From Oscillospiraceae bacterium (GTDB lineage Bacteria; Bacillota_A; Clostridia; Oscillospirales; CAG-272), in NCBI GenBank assembly GCA_015064195.1, contig SVSO01000191.1, positions 1 to 5,786 of the forward strand: 5,786 nt of DNA, written 5' to 3'. Position numbers and translations under genes: made by a program. The notes under the pieces are model-generated. The model saw only the letters and a program-made list of their open reading frames with translations. It searched no databases and had not been told where the DNA came from. Numbering within the stretch: position 1 is the stretch's first letter; the number at the start of each line of letters is the position of its first letter. This document shows, piece after piece, positions 1-5,786 of the stretch.

Positions 1-779
1 AGGGTCTGTGCGCCGATGCTGTCGTAGGAGGAATAGCCGAACCGGTCGCCCTTGCCCCATACGGAGTCGCCGTTCAGATCCTGCGCCACCGCCATGCCCA
101 TTTCGGTCATGGCATCCAGCGTCCATTTTCCGTCGTAGACCAGCTGATAGGGATTCTCCAGCTCAAACTCATCGATGAGCTGTTTATTGAAGAAAAAGGA
201 GCGCACACCGTCGTAATGGGTGGTGTCGAACTGGCTGATGGCGTAGTAAACATGACCGCCGAGGCTCATACGCTCCGCCGTACCTTCCACCCACCACGGC
301 TTTGTGGTGTCGATGTAGGGCACATTGGCGTAGTCGATGGCATAGCCCTCCAGCATAACCGCAAGGCAGTCTGCCATGACCATCAGCGCGATGTCATAGG
401 ATTTGTCGCCTGCAGCAGCTGCGGACAGAAGCGACGCCTTAACCGTATCTGAGGGGATCTCCACGATGTCGATGCCGTATTTCTCCTCAACCGCAAGATT
501 GCGCTTGTAGATGGCATCGTTGATGTTGTCGCCGTTTTCCTCCTCAGCCGTCACCTTGGCGATGGTCATCCATGTGGTGGTGTTGCCGTTGAGGATGTTG
601 AATTTCGCACCCTTGTAGTTGACATCGGGCAGGTCGGGGGCAAGCGTTGTTTCGCCGACGGTGGTGGTATCAGCCGAATCCACCGCGGTGGTATCACCTC
701 CGGCAGGTTCCGTATCGCCGCAGGATGCCGAGCTGAGAATCAGTGCCGCTGTGAGCAGCATCAGAATGGTACGCTTCAT
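1..779 (-). CDS. Extracellular solute-binding lipoprotein, probable carbohydrate ABC transporter component (partial, C-terminus off the left edge)
   Basis: The start codon is at 779-777 and the frame stays open to the left edge, giving about 259 residues. The N-terminus is a lipoprotein signal peptide: MKRT, a hydrophobic stretch (residues 5-15), then S-A-S-C with the lipidated Cys at 20. A Thr/Asp/Gly-rich linker (about 21-50) follows and contains an eight-residue repeat starting DTTA/DTTT, visible in DNA as GGTGGTATCA at 663-672 and 687-696. The mature part has features of the family 1-type sugar-binding proteins: NDAIYKRN, GDKSYD, a PWW motif, ENPYQLVYDGKWT, and an EF-hand-like loop DLNGDSVWGKGD. 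A strong ribosome site (AAGGAG, 788-793) lies 8 bases upstream and supports the start. The role would be to bind a sugar or oligosaccharide at the outer membrane-anchored surface and pass it to a permease. It is clearly a paralogue of the gene at 3270-4709. Substrate unknown; no permease is adjacent in the window. Confidence 0.9.
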   Translation of the reverse strand, partial: MKRTILMLLTAALILSSASCGDTEPAGGDTTAVDSADTTTVGETTLAPDLPDVNYKGAKFNILNGNTTTWMTIAKVTAEEENGDNINDAIYKRNLAVEEKYGIDIVEIPSDTVKASLLSAAAAGDKSYDIALMVMADCLAVMLEGYAIDYANVPYIDTTKPWWVEGTAERMSLGGHVYYAISQFDTTHYDGVRSFFFNKQLIDEFELENPYQLVYDGKWTLDAMTEMGMAVAQDLNGDSVWGKGDRFGYSSYDSIGAQT

Positions 780-829
780 CTGGTAATCTCCTTGTTATCA
801 AATTTGTTTCATATTCATCCATCCCGCTC

Positions 830-858
830 TTGACGTGAGTGCGGGTCTGTGGTATAAT
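830..858 (+). promoter_or_regulatory. Predicted sigma-A promoter for the AraC-family regulator
   Basis: TTGACG (830-835), a 17-base spacer and a perfect TATAAT (853-858), with TG one base before the -10 (extended -10). The match to a housekeeping promoter is nearly ideal. Transcription should start near 865, giving a leader of about 75 bases to the start codon at 941. It overlaps the divergent promoter for the lipoprotein gene. Confidence 0.7.
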
Positions 859-861
859 AAA

Positions 862-890
862 ATTATAACATATGCGCAATTTGCGCACAA
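862..890 (-). promoter_or_regulatory. Predicted sigma-A promoter (extended -10) for the solute-binding lipoprotein gene at 1-779
   Basis: Reading the minus strand, TATAAT lies at 867-862, preceded by TG one base away (extended -10). With a 17-base spacer the -35 hexamer is TTGTGC (890-885), weak with only TTG matching consensus. Transcription would begin near 855, leaving a leader of about 75 bases before the AAGGAG site and ATG at 779. The -10 is the mirror image of the -10 of the divergent AraC promoter, and the palindrome at 873-887 falls between this promoter's -35 and -10. Confidence 0.6.
873..887. promoter_or_regulatory. Perfect 15-base palindrome in the divergent promoter region, candidate operator
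   Basis: TGCGCAA-T-TTGCGCA is a perfect 7+1+7 inverted repeat. It sits at about +9 to +23 of the regulator transcript and inside the -35/-10 spacer of the divergent lipoprotein promoter. A protein bound here could block both promoters. In RNA the same bases could instead form a short stem (5 base pairs, 5-base loop) at the start of the regulator's leader. No second full copy was seen at the promoter of the other solute-binding gene (4763-4791). Confidence 0.5.
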
Positions 891-927
891 TACAGGATTT
901 GAAACAGCGTGAACAATTTGAAACTGT

Positions 928-933
928 AAGGAG
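928..933 (+). promoter_or_regulatory. Ribosome binding site fixing the start of the AraC-family regulator at 941
   Basis: AAGGAG lies 7 bases before ATG 941. The in-frame upstream ATG at 872 has no such site and would lie only about 7 bases from the predicted transcription start, so 941 is the preferred start. Confidence 0.75.
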
Positions 934-940
934 AGCGAAT

Positions 941-1795
941 ATGCCTGTAAATTATTTCCCGCCGTGGGACAGAGAGCTTGCCATGCCGGTGAGTGTGGGC
1001 GGCATCGGCATCGGACACCTGCAGGAGACGGTTCAGCGGGATAGCGGTCTCGCCTCCGCCGAGCTGCATTACACCGTGGCCGGATGCGGCATCGTGGAAT
1101 ACGGCGGCCGACGGCATATGCTGCCAGCCGGAACCATGCTCTACAGCCCGGTCGGAAAGCCGCACCGGTATTATCCCACGCCCGGCGGATGGACGGTCAA
1201 CTGGGTTCAGATCTGCACCCCCAAGCTCCGTCCCGGCAAGGATGAGCCGCGCCCCTTCCGGATGCTGCGGATGGCGGACGATTTTCTCATTTTCCGCCCG
1301 GATTCCACCAAAAAGCCGTCCCTGACCGATCGCTTTGAAACGCTCTACCGGCTGATCACCGAGGGAGATTCGGGCCGCATTCTCGCCGCGGCGGAGCTGT
1401 ACACCTTCCTGTGCGAGCTGGCCATGGATCTGGAGAGCCACTCTGGCATCGAGGATAATACCCGCCGTCTTATCGATATCGCCATTGAGCACATCGAACG
1501 CTCCTTTGCCACGCCCATTCCCTTGTCCGTTCTGTGCGAAACCTGTGGCGGCATCAGCGAGCAGTATCTGTGCCGCCTGTTCCGGCGGCATACGGGCATG
1601 AAGCCCACCGAATACATCAACCGCCGACGTCTCGAATACGCCCGCCGCCTGCTGGTGGAAACCGAACTGCCCATCGCGGAGATCGCCGCCGATGCGGGCT
1701 TTGACAGCGTGTCCTATTTTCATCGGCTGTGGAAGTACTACAGCGGCTCCACACCAGCCGAATACCGGGAAACCCACCGGGGACTGTTCATATAA
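941..1795 (+). CDS. AraC-family transcriptional regulator with N-terminal cupin-type ligand-binding domain
   Basis: This is a 284-residue DNA-binding regulator of usual length for the family. The N-terminal part (about 10-95) fits the AraC-type cupin sensor: ELHYTVAGCGIVEYGGR, then LPAGTMLYSPVGKPHRYYP and W.VNWVQI, the pattern that forms the sugar-binding barrel. The C-terminal part (about 176-277) is the double helix-turn-helix domain: first helix pair around LSVLCETCGGISEQYLCRLF (195-214), second around IAEIAADAGFDSVSYFHRLW (245-264), ending in the typical G.TPAEYR. The start at 941 is chosen for its AAGGAG site; an in-frame extension to 872 would add 23 unsupported residues. It is transcribed divergently from one sugar-binding lipoprotein gene and converges on a GH20-type hydrolase gene, so it probably senses a sugar and activates one or both. 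The target genes and ligand are inferred, not shown. Confidence 0.93.
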   Translation: MPVNYFPPWDRELAMPVSVGGIGIGHLQETVQRDSGLASAELHYTVAGCGIVEYGGRRHMLPAGTMLYSPVGKPHRYYPTPGGWTVNWVQICTPKLRPGKDEPRPFRMLRMADDFLIFRPDSTKKPSLTDRFETLYRLITEGDSGRILAAAELYTFLCELAMDLESHSGIEDNTRRLIDIAIEHIERSFATPIPLSVLCETCGGISEQYLCRLFRRHTGMKPTEYINRRRLEYARRLLVETELPIAEIAADAGFDSVSYFHRLWKYYSGSTPAEYRETHRGLFI

Positions 1796-1826
1796 AAATC
1801 GCAGAGCATTTTGCTCTGCGATTTTT
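1794..1826. terminator. Bidirectional intrinsic terminator between convergent genes
   Basis: A perfect 14-base-pair stem, AAAAATCGCAGAGC with loop ATTTT and GCTCTGCGATTTTT, whose A/T ends supply a U-tract in both directions. It starts within the stop codon of the regulator (its last two bases) and ends 6 bases from the stop of the hydrolase gene on the other strand, so one hairpin serves both transcripts. Confidence 0.93.
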
Positions 1827-1832
1827 CATTCA

Positions 1833-3236
1833 TTAATGCAGCGACGGTTCGATCTGCTTCGGCGACCAGCCCGCATCCTTGTAATCCGGGCAGGGGCAGA
1901 TCTTGCGCACGAGGCCGAAGGTGCGGGAAACGGTCTTGGCGTAGGCCGGATAATTCGGCCAGCATTCGCCCTTCCATGCCGCTTCACCGGCGTAGGTTAC
2001 ATAGCCCATCTCACGGAAGATGCGTGCCCATGTGGTCTTCATGTAGCCAAGCAGCTGATGATGCTTCACCGTATCGATCGCCGTCTGGATGTTGGTCATA
2101 CCGCTGAAGGAGGCGCACAGCACGTCAAAGCCCTTCTCCTTGAAGGCGATGGCGGTCTTCCATTCCTCACTGACGATGTTGTACTCCCAGTCGGCGATGA
2201 CGATGCGCTTGTCGAGGCCATTCTGCATCGCTTCTGCAAAGGTATGGTTGGAGTTGCCCTCGTAGAATTCGCCGGGCTGCGGCTTGTCGATCTTGAAATC
2301 AGCGCGGGAGAACAGCATATCGCCCCACATGATGACCCGTCTGCCAACAGCCGACAGCTCCTCCTGCACGCCGTTCAGATACTCGCACAGCTCTGCGGCC
2401 ACGGCAAGTCCGTCCTCGCCCTGACCGAGATCGTCCGCTTCATCGCATCCGATCGCGAAATAGCCGCCCTCTCCGCAAAGCTCCATCAGCTCATTCCGGA
2501 TATTCCGCAGCAGTTCGCGCACCACCGGCTTGCTGTAATCCCAGACCCAGCCGTCAAAGCCGGGCTTATAGAGATACTCAAGCTCCGGCGCCTGATCCAG
2601 TACCACGTGCTTGCCGGATGCGCCCTGACGCGCCATGGCCGCATGGCCGAGATGCTGAACGAACGGGATGATCTCCATGCCCAGCGCACGGATCTCGGCG
2701 ACAAGCTCACGTACCTGCGCCTTCGTGTAGGCATGAGGCCATGCCATCTGCGGGAAGCTGTCGAGCCGGATCGAGCCCCAGAATTCGAGGATCACATGGG
2801 AATATTTCGCCATGGCCGCGAGACGAACCGCTTTCTGCAGGAAGGGGAACGTGGTTTCGGGATTCGGGAAGATGCAGAGATGGACACTGCGCACTCCCAC
2901 CGCCGGAGATTCGCAGAAGCAGCCGCACTCTGCTTTGTAGACCAGCTTGTCATAGCAGATGATCTTCTGCATGAAAGTGAGCAGACCGCGGATGAGGCCG
3001 TTGTAATCGCGGCCGGAGATGTAGACGCCGGCGGGAGTGATGTTCAGCGCGTATTCGTTGTCACCCCGCGAAGCTTCCGTATAGTCGCCCACGGTGATGA
3101 CAAGTTCTTCATGCTCCCGCAGAATGTTCCACGGGAGGCCGAGGGTGAACCGGTCGAGAAAATCCCGCAGGATCGGATGATCGGCGCATTTCGGAAAGCG
3201 AATGGTCTGCGGTTTGTCAATGATGAAAAATTCCAT
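1833..3236 (-). CDS. Glycoside hydrolase family 20-like protein, probable cytoplasmic beta-N-acetylhexosaminidase
   Basis: 467 residues, no signal peptide or membrane segment, so probably cytoplasmic. Residues about 44-95 resemble the small alpha/beta domain that precedes GH20 barrels (YALNITPAGVYISGRDYNGL, then a Thr-x-x-Gln near 87-90). From about 113 follows a TIM-barrel-like region: R116 (VGVRSVHL, position of the substrate-binding Arg of GH20), IIPFVQHLGHA (189-199), IGCDE with D265-E266 as the presumed substrate-assisting Asp and acid Glu, MWGDMLF (303-309), W350 and W403 as possible sugar-stacking residues. GH20 enzymes remove terminal GlcNAc or GalNAc by substrate-assisted catalysis. 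The canonical H-x-G-G-D-E is altered (A261, C264), so specificity is uncertain. AGGAGG (3246-3251) lies 9 bases before the start. It follows the solute-binding gene by 33 bases without a terminator, so the two are likely cotranscribed, which fits hydrolysis of an imported oligosaccharide. Confidence 0.8.
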   Translation of the reverse strand: MEFFIIDKPQTIRFPKCADHPILRDFLDRFTLGLPWNILREHEELVITVGDYTEASRGDNEYALNITPAGVYISGRDYNGLIRGLLTFMQKIICYDKLVYKAECGCFCESPAVGVRSVHLCIFPNPETTFPFLQKAVRLAAMAKYSHVILEFWGSIRLDSFPQMAWPHAYTKAQVRELVAEIRALGMEIIPFVQHLGHAAMARQGASGKHVVLDQAPELEYLYKPGFDGWVWDYSKPVVRELLRNIRNELMELCGEGGYFAIGCDEADDLGQGEDGLAVAAELCEYLNGVQEELSAVGRRVIMWGDMLFSRADFKIDKPQPGEFYEGNSNHTFAEAMQNGLDKRIVIADWEYNIVSEEWKTAIAFKEKGFDVLCASFSGMTNIQTAIDTVKHHQLLGYMKTTWARIFREMGYVTYAGEAAWKGECWPNYPAYAKTVSRTFGLVRKICPCPDYKDAGWSPKQIEPSLH

Positions 3237-3269
3237 AGCGTTTGTCCTCCTGACAGATCAGAGTGATGA

Positions 3270-4709
3270 TTATTCGATGCTGTTCATCTTGTCGATAACG
3301 GAATCCCATGCGGCGGTCTTGGACTCATAGAAGGAGGCCATCTCCTTCTTTGCCCATGACAGCAGTGCGCTGGGGTTGGATGCGCCGGACTGAAGCTGAA
3401 TGGTGGTGCCGTAGCAGGCATCGAAGGGCAGGCGCATGGTGTCGCGGATGAGCTCCAGCATTTCCTGAACCTCGGTGTCGCGGGTATACTTGTCGCGCAG
3501 TGCGATCTCATAGTAGGTGGGCACAACGTCGGTCATGCTGAAATAACCCATGGCTTCCAGAACGCGGCAGGTCAGAGGAATATCCTTGGCAGTCTTGGGG
3601 ATGTAGAGCGCATTGGTGGAGGTGGAGATGGGCGTGATGTGGGAATCCTGCTCATACAGCTTGGGATAGGGCACGATACCGAAGTCGGACTCCATATTGC
3701 GCACAAGGTCGCTCTCGGTGACATACAGATAGGAAATGTGGAACAGGGCGCGGTCCTCGGTCAGACCGGATACGAATTCCATGAAGTCCACATAGCCTTC
3801 ATCGTTGTGGAGATAGTCCACATCGTAGAACAGTCTGGTAAACTGATACGCTTCCACCAGACGCTCCACAGCGGAGACATCGCGGAAAATCTTGCCGTCG
3901 TCGCCCACCTTGAACAGGTTGACATCCAGCGCCGTTCCGGAGAAGCGGAGCGGAACGTCCTGCAGATAGCAGCCGATCCGGTCCTTCTTGTAGTTGATGA
4001 AGGTGTCGCCGTCAAGGTCGGCGGTGACGACCTCTGCCATCTCAAACAGCTTATCCATCGTCCACTTGCCGTCACGGACCAGCTGATAGGGATCTTCCAG
4101 ATTGTAGTCGCCCAGCACCTTCTTGTTAAAATAAGTGACGACGGTGTTCTTGTACAGGGACAGGTTGGCATCGCCCAGCGCAACGAACAGCTTGTTGTTG
4201 ATGCTCAGCTCCTCGGAAAGCTCCTGGATCCACCAGGGATTGGTCAGATCCAGATCGTCATAGGCGTTCAGGTCTGCGAAAACATCGTGGAGATATGCCG
4301 GCGTTACGCAGGAAATGTAGCCCGTTACCATGTCATAAGCGGAGTCGCCGGCCATGACCGAGCTGATGAAGAAATTGTTGTAGTTATCGCGGTCATCCCA
4401 CTCACCCGGCTCATACTGATAGACCATATCGATGTTGAAATATTCTTCAACCTTGCGGTTGCGGTCAAAAATGGCATCATTGACCACTTCGCCGTTGGAT
4501 TCCATGGGGTATTCGATCTCCATCTTGGTGGGAACGAGGATCTTGAACTCCCGGCCGCCGTTGTCTTCCTTTTCAAAACCGAGGGAGCTTGTTTCGGGAG
4601 CGGGCGTGGTGTCAGGCGCGGTGGTGTCCGAGGATGCAGACCCGCCGCAGGCTGCCATGGATGCCGCCATAGCAAGCACGAGAAGCAGAGTAATGGTGCG
4701 CTTTGTCAT
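3270..4709 (-). CDS. Extracellular solute-binding lipoprotein, probable carbohydrate ABC transporter component
   Basis: 479 residues, full length for sugar-binding proteins of this type. The signal peptide (MTKRT, hydrophobic residues 6-16) ends in M-A-A-C with lipidated Cys at 21, followed by a Ser/Thr/Pro linker (about 22-43, with DTTAPDTTP) that tethers the binding domain to the outer face of the membrane. Shared marks with the partial gene at the left end are NDAIFDRN with VEEYFNID, GDSAYD, NPWW, LEDPYQLVRDGKWTMD and an Asp-rich loop DLDGDTFINYKKD, so the two are paralogues. The start is supported by AGGAGG (4718-4723) 8 bases upstream. It is the first gene of a probable two-gene unit with the GH20-like hydrolase 33 bases downstream. 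No transporter permease or importer ATPase is adjacent, so its membrane partner must be encoded elsewhere. The ligand, perhaps an N-acetyl-hexosamine-containing glycan, is inferred only from the hydrolase. Confidence 0.92.
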   Translation of the reverse strand: MTKRTITLLLVLAMAASMAACGGSASSDTTAPDTTPAPETSSLGFEKEDNGGREFKILVPTKMEIEYPMESNGEVVNDAIFDRNRKVEEYFNIDMVYQYEPGEWDDRDNYNNFFISSVMAGDSAYDMVTGYISCVTPAYLHDVFADLNAYDDLDLTNPWWIQELSEELSINNKLFVALGDANLSLYKNTVVTYFNKKVLGDYNLEDPYQLVRDGKWTMDKLFEMAEVVTADLDGDTFINYKKDRIGCYLQDVPLRFSGTALDVNLFKVGDDGKIFRDVSAVERLVEAYQFTRLFYDVDYLHNDEGYVDFMEFVSGLTEDRALFHISYLYVTESDLVRNMESDFGIVPYPKLYEQDSHITPISTSTNALYIPKTAKDIPLTCRVLEAMGYFSMTDVVPTYYEIALRDKYTRDTEVQEMLELIRDTMRLPFDACYGTTIQLQSGASNPSALLSWAKKEMASFYESKTAAWDSVIDKMNSIE

Positions 4710-4762
4710 TGTGATGTCCTCCTGTATGGATCGTTTTTTGTAAGATTTGCTGTTATATATTC

Positions 4763-4791
4763 AGTATATCACACTTTCTTTATGCAGTAAA
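4763..4791 (-). promoter_or_regulatory. Predicted sigma-A promoter (extended -10) for the solute-binding protein / GH20-like hydrolase unit
   Basis: On the minus strand: TTTACT (4791-4786), 17-base spacer, TATACT (4768-4763) with TG one base before it. Transcription would start near 4756, about 47 bases before the start codon at 4709. It lies downstream of the terminator at 4845-4874, so this unit is transcribed independently of the exporter gene. Confidence 0.6.
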
Positions 4792-4844
4792 GTGGGTTGG
4801 ATGAAAAAATCAGAATCATTCGTGCAAATGTTTCTGGCGGCTGT

Positions 4845-4874
4845 AAAAATGAGCAGACCCTCCGGTCTGCTCAT
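4845..4874 (-). terminator. Intrinsic terminator of the ABC exporter gene
   Basis: An 11-base-pair perfect stem, ATGAGCAGACC (4849-4859) with GGTCTGCTCAT (4864-4874) around a four-base loop, followed on the minus strand by a run of five T (4849-4845). It begins 5 bases after the exporter's stop codon. T residues on the far side (4877-4880) are shorter, so it mainly serves the minus strand. Confidence 0.9.
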
Positions 4875-4879
4875 AATTT

Positions 4880-5786
4880 TCAGTTGGCTTCGCGGAACTG
4901 CTGGCTGTGGAGCTTTGCGTAGATGCCGCCCGATGCCACCAGCTCGTCGTGTGTGCCCTGCTCGGCGATCCGTCCGTCAGCGATGACGGCGATCTCGTCC
5001 GCATTTTTGATGGTGGACAGCCGATGCGCAACCACGATGGTGGTGCGTCCGCGGCAAAGCTCGTCCAGCGCCTGCTGGATCATGATCTCCGTGGTGTTGT
5101 CCAGCGCGGAGGTGGCTTCGTCGAGGATGAGGATAGGCGGATTCTTGAGGAATACGCGGGCGATGGACAGCCGCTGCTTCTGACCGCCGGAGAGTCTCAC
5201 GCCGCGCTCACCGATGATCGTCTCGTAGCCATCCTCCAGCGTCATCACCCAATCGTGGATGTTGGCACGCTTGGCGGCTTCGATGACCTCCTCCTCCGTG
5301 GCATCCAGCCGTCCGTAGAGGATATTCTCCCGGATAGAAGCGTTGAACAGGTAGATATCCTGCTGCACGATGCCGATGCTGCGGCGGAGAGATTCGCGGG
5401 TGATGGTGTCGATGGGCCGGCCGTCGATGAGGATATCGCCGGATTCGATGTCATAGAAATGGGGGATCAGGTGACAGATGGTGGTCTTGCCGCCGCCGGA
5501 CGGGCCGACCAGTGCAAAGGTCTTGCCCTTGTCGATGGTGAAGCTCACATCGTGGAGCACCTCATCCGATTCCTCATAGGAATATGTAACATGGCGGAAC
5601 TCGATCCTGCCGTCCGCCTTGCCGATGTCCTCCGCACCCGGCGCATCCCGCTCCGGCTCAGCATCGATGATCTCGATGAACCGCTCGAAGCCGGTGGCAC
5701 CGTTCTGGAACTGCTCCATAAAGTTGATGAGGGTCATGACGGGGGAGATGAACACGCCCACGGAGACGACAAATGCGGAATAATCG
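4880..5786 (-). CDS. ABC exporter, membrane-ATPase fusion of the MsbA/ABCB type (partial, N-terminus off the right edge)
   Basis: The frame is open to the right edge and shows 301 C-terminal residues ending at a TGA at 4882-4880. Visible residues about 4-24 are the last transmembrane helix of the membrane domain, followed by the linker QNGATGFERFIEIID. A complete ATPase domain follows: Walker A GPSGGGKT (about 94-101), Q-loop IVQQD (about 139-143), the exporter-type X-loop GERG before signature LSGGQKQR (about 198-205), Walker B ILILDEA (about 218-224), D-loop SALD and H-loop AHRLST (His about 254). Such fused half-transporters dimerise and export lipids, drugs or peptides; some act in heterodimers with a neighbouring gene, which would lie beyond the edge. 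A GTG at 5761-5759 should not be taken as a start, since the membrane domain continues upstream in frame. A terminator separates it from the sugar-related genes. Substrate unknown. Confidence 0.95.
   Translation of the reverse strand, partial: DYSAFVVSVGVFISPVMTLINFMEQFQNGATGFERFIEIIDAEPERDAPGAEDIGKADGRIEFRHVTYSYEESDEVLHDVSFTIDKGKTFALVGPSGGGKTTICHLIPHFYDIESGDILIDGRPIDTITRESLRRSIGIVQQDIYLFNASIRENILYGRLDATEEEVIEAAKRANIHDWVMTLEDGYETIIGERGVRLSGGQKQRLSIARVFLKNPPILILDEATSALDNTTEIMIQQALDELCRGRTTIVVAHRLSTIKNADEIAVIADGRIAEQGTHDELVASGGIYAKLHSQQFREAN

Noticed and set aside
863..1777. A 304-codon open frame on the minus strand opposite the AraC-family gene
   Set aside because: It is antisense to a well-supported regulator, with no ribosome site or recognisable domain, and its start lies at the end of the opposite gene.
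1692..3266. A 524-codon open frame on the plus strand opposite the GH20-like gene
   Set aside because: It overlaps the end of the AraC gene, runs antisense across a gene with recognisable domains and a ribosome site, crosses the strong terminator at 1794-1826, and its product shows no recognisable family. It is a by-product of codon bias.
3697..3706. A copy of TTGCGCACAA, part of the palindrome region at 881-890
   Set aside because: It is only a half-site, lies inside the coding sequence of the second solute-binding protein away from any promoter, and is likely chance.
3639..4790. A 383-codon open frame on the plus strand opposite the solute-binding gene
   Set aside because: It is antisense to a full-length gene with a clear signal peptide and family motifs, and its translation has the Val/Ile/His-rich look of a reversed frame.
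4880..5761. A stand-alone ATPase gene starting at GTG 5761
   Set aside because: The frame continues without a stop to the window edge and encodes the end of a transmembrane helix, as expected for a fused exporter, so this is a truncated view and not a short gene.
1..5786. CRISPR arrays, tRNA or rRNA genes, insertion sequences, attachment sites
   Set aside because: No regularly spaced repeats, RNA gene signatures, transposase motifs or terminal inverted repeats were seen; the window is almost fully occupied by the five genes and short control regions.

Overview
The window looks like an accessory carbohydrate-utilisation region of a Bacillota (Firmicutes) bacterium, most likely an uncultured gut-type Clostridia/Oscillospiraceae-like organism. 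The evidence is strong AGGAGG-type ribosome binding sites before every visible start, two lipoprotein solute-binding proteins of the Thr/Ser-rich-linker type common in gut Clostridia, a lone AraC-type regulator and a moderately GC-rich coding style. The taxonomic call is an inference; no rRNA or marker gene is present.

Layout, left to right: (1) the 5' part of a solute-binding lipoprotein gene on the minus strand, running off the left edge; (2) a compact divergent control region (780-940) with two back-to-back extended -10 promoters and a perfect 15-base palindrome; (3) an AraC-family regulator on the plus strand; (4) a perfect-stem terminator shared by two convergent genes; (5) a minus-strand unit, transcribed right to left, of a second solute-binding lipoprotein followed 33 bases later by a signal-less GH20-type glycoside hydrolase, with its own promoter near 4763-4791; (6) a terminator and then the 3' part of an ABC exporter (end of the membrane domain plus complete ATPase domain) on the minus strand, running off the right edge.

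Working model (inference): the two lipoproteins capture an oligosaccharide outside the cell, a permease encoded elsewhere imports it, and the cytoplasmic GH20-like enzyme trims a terminal (probably N-acetyl-hexosamine) sugar. The AraC-type protein, which carries a cupin sugar-sensing domain, probably controls at least the divergent lipoprotein gene. No importer permease or importer ATPase is visible, so both binding proteins are orphans here. The ABC exporter is separated by a terminator and a promoter and is probably unrelated. I do not see a clearly new system. The most notable items are the overlapping divergent promoter/palindrome and the GH20-like enzyme with an altered catalytic motif.
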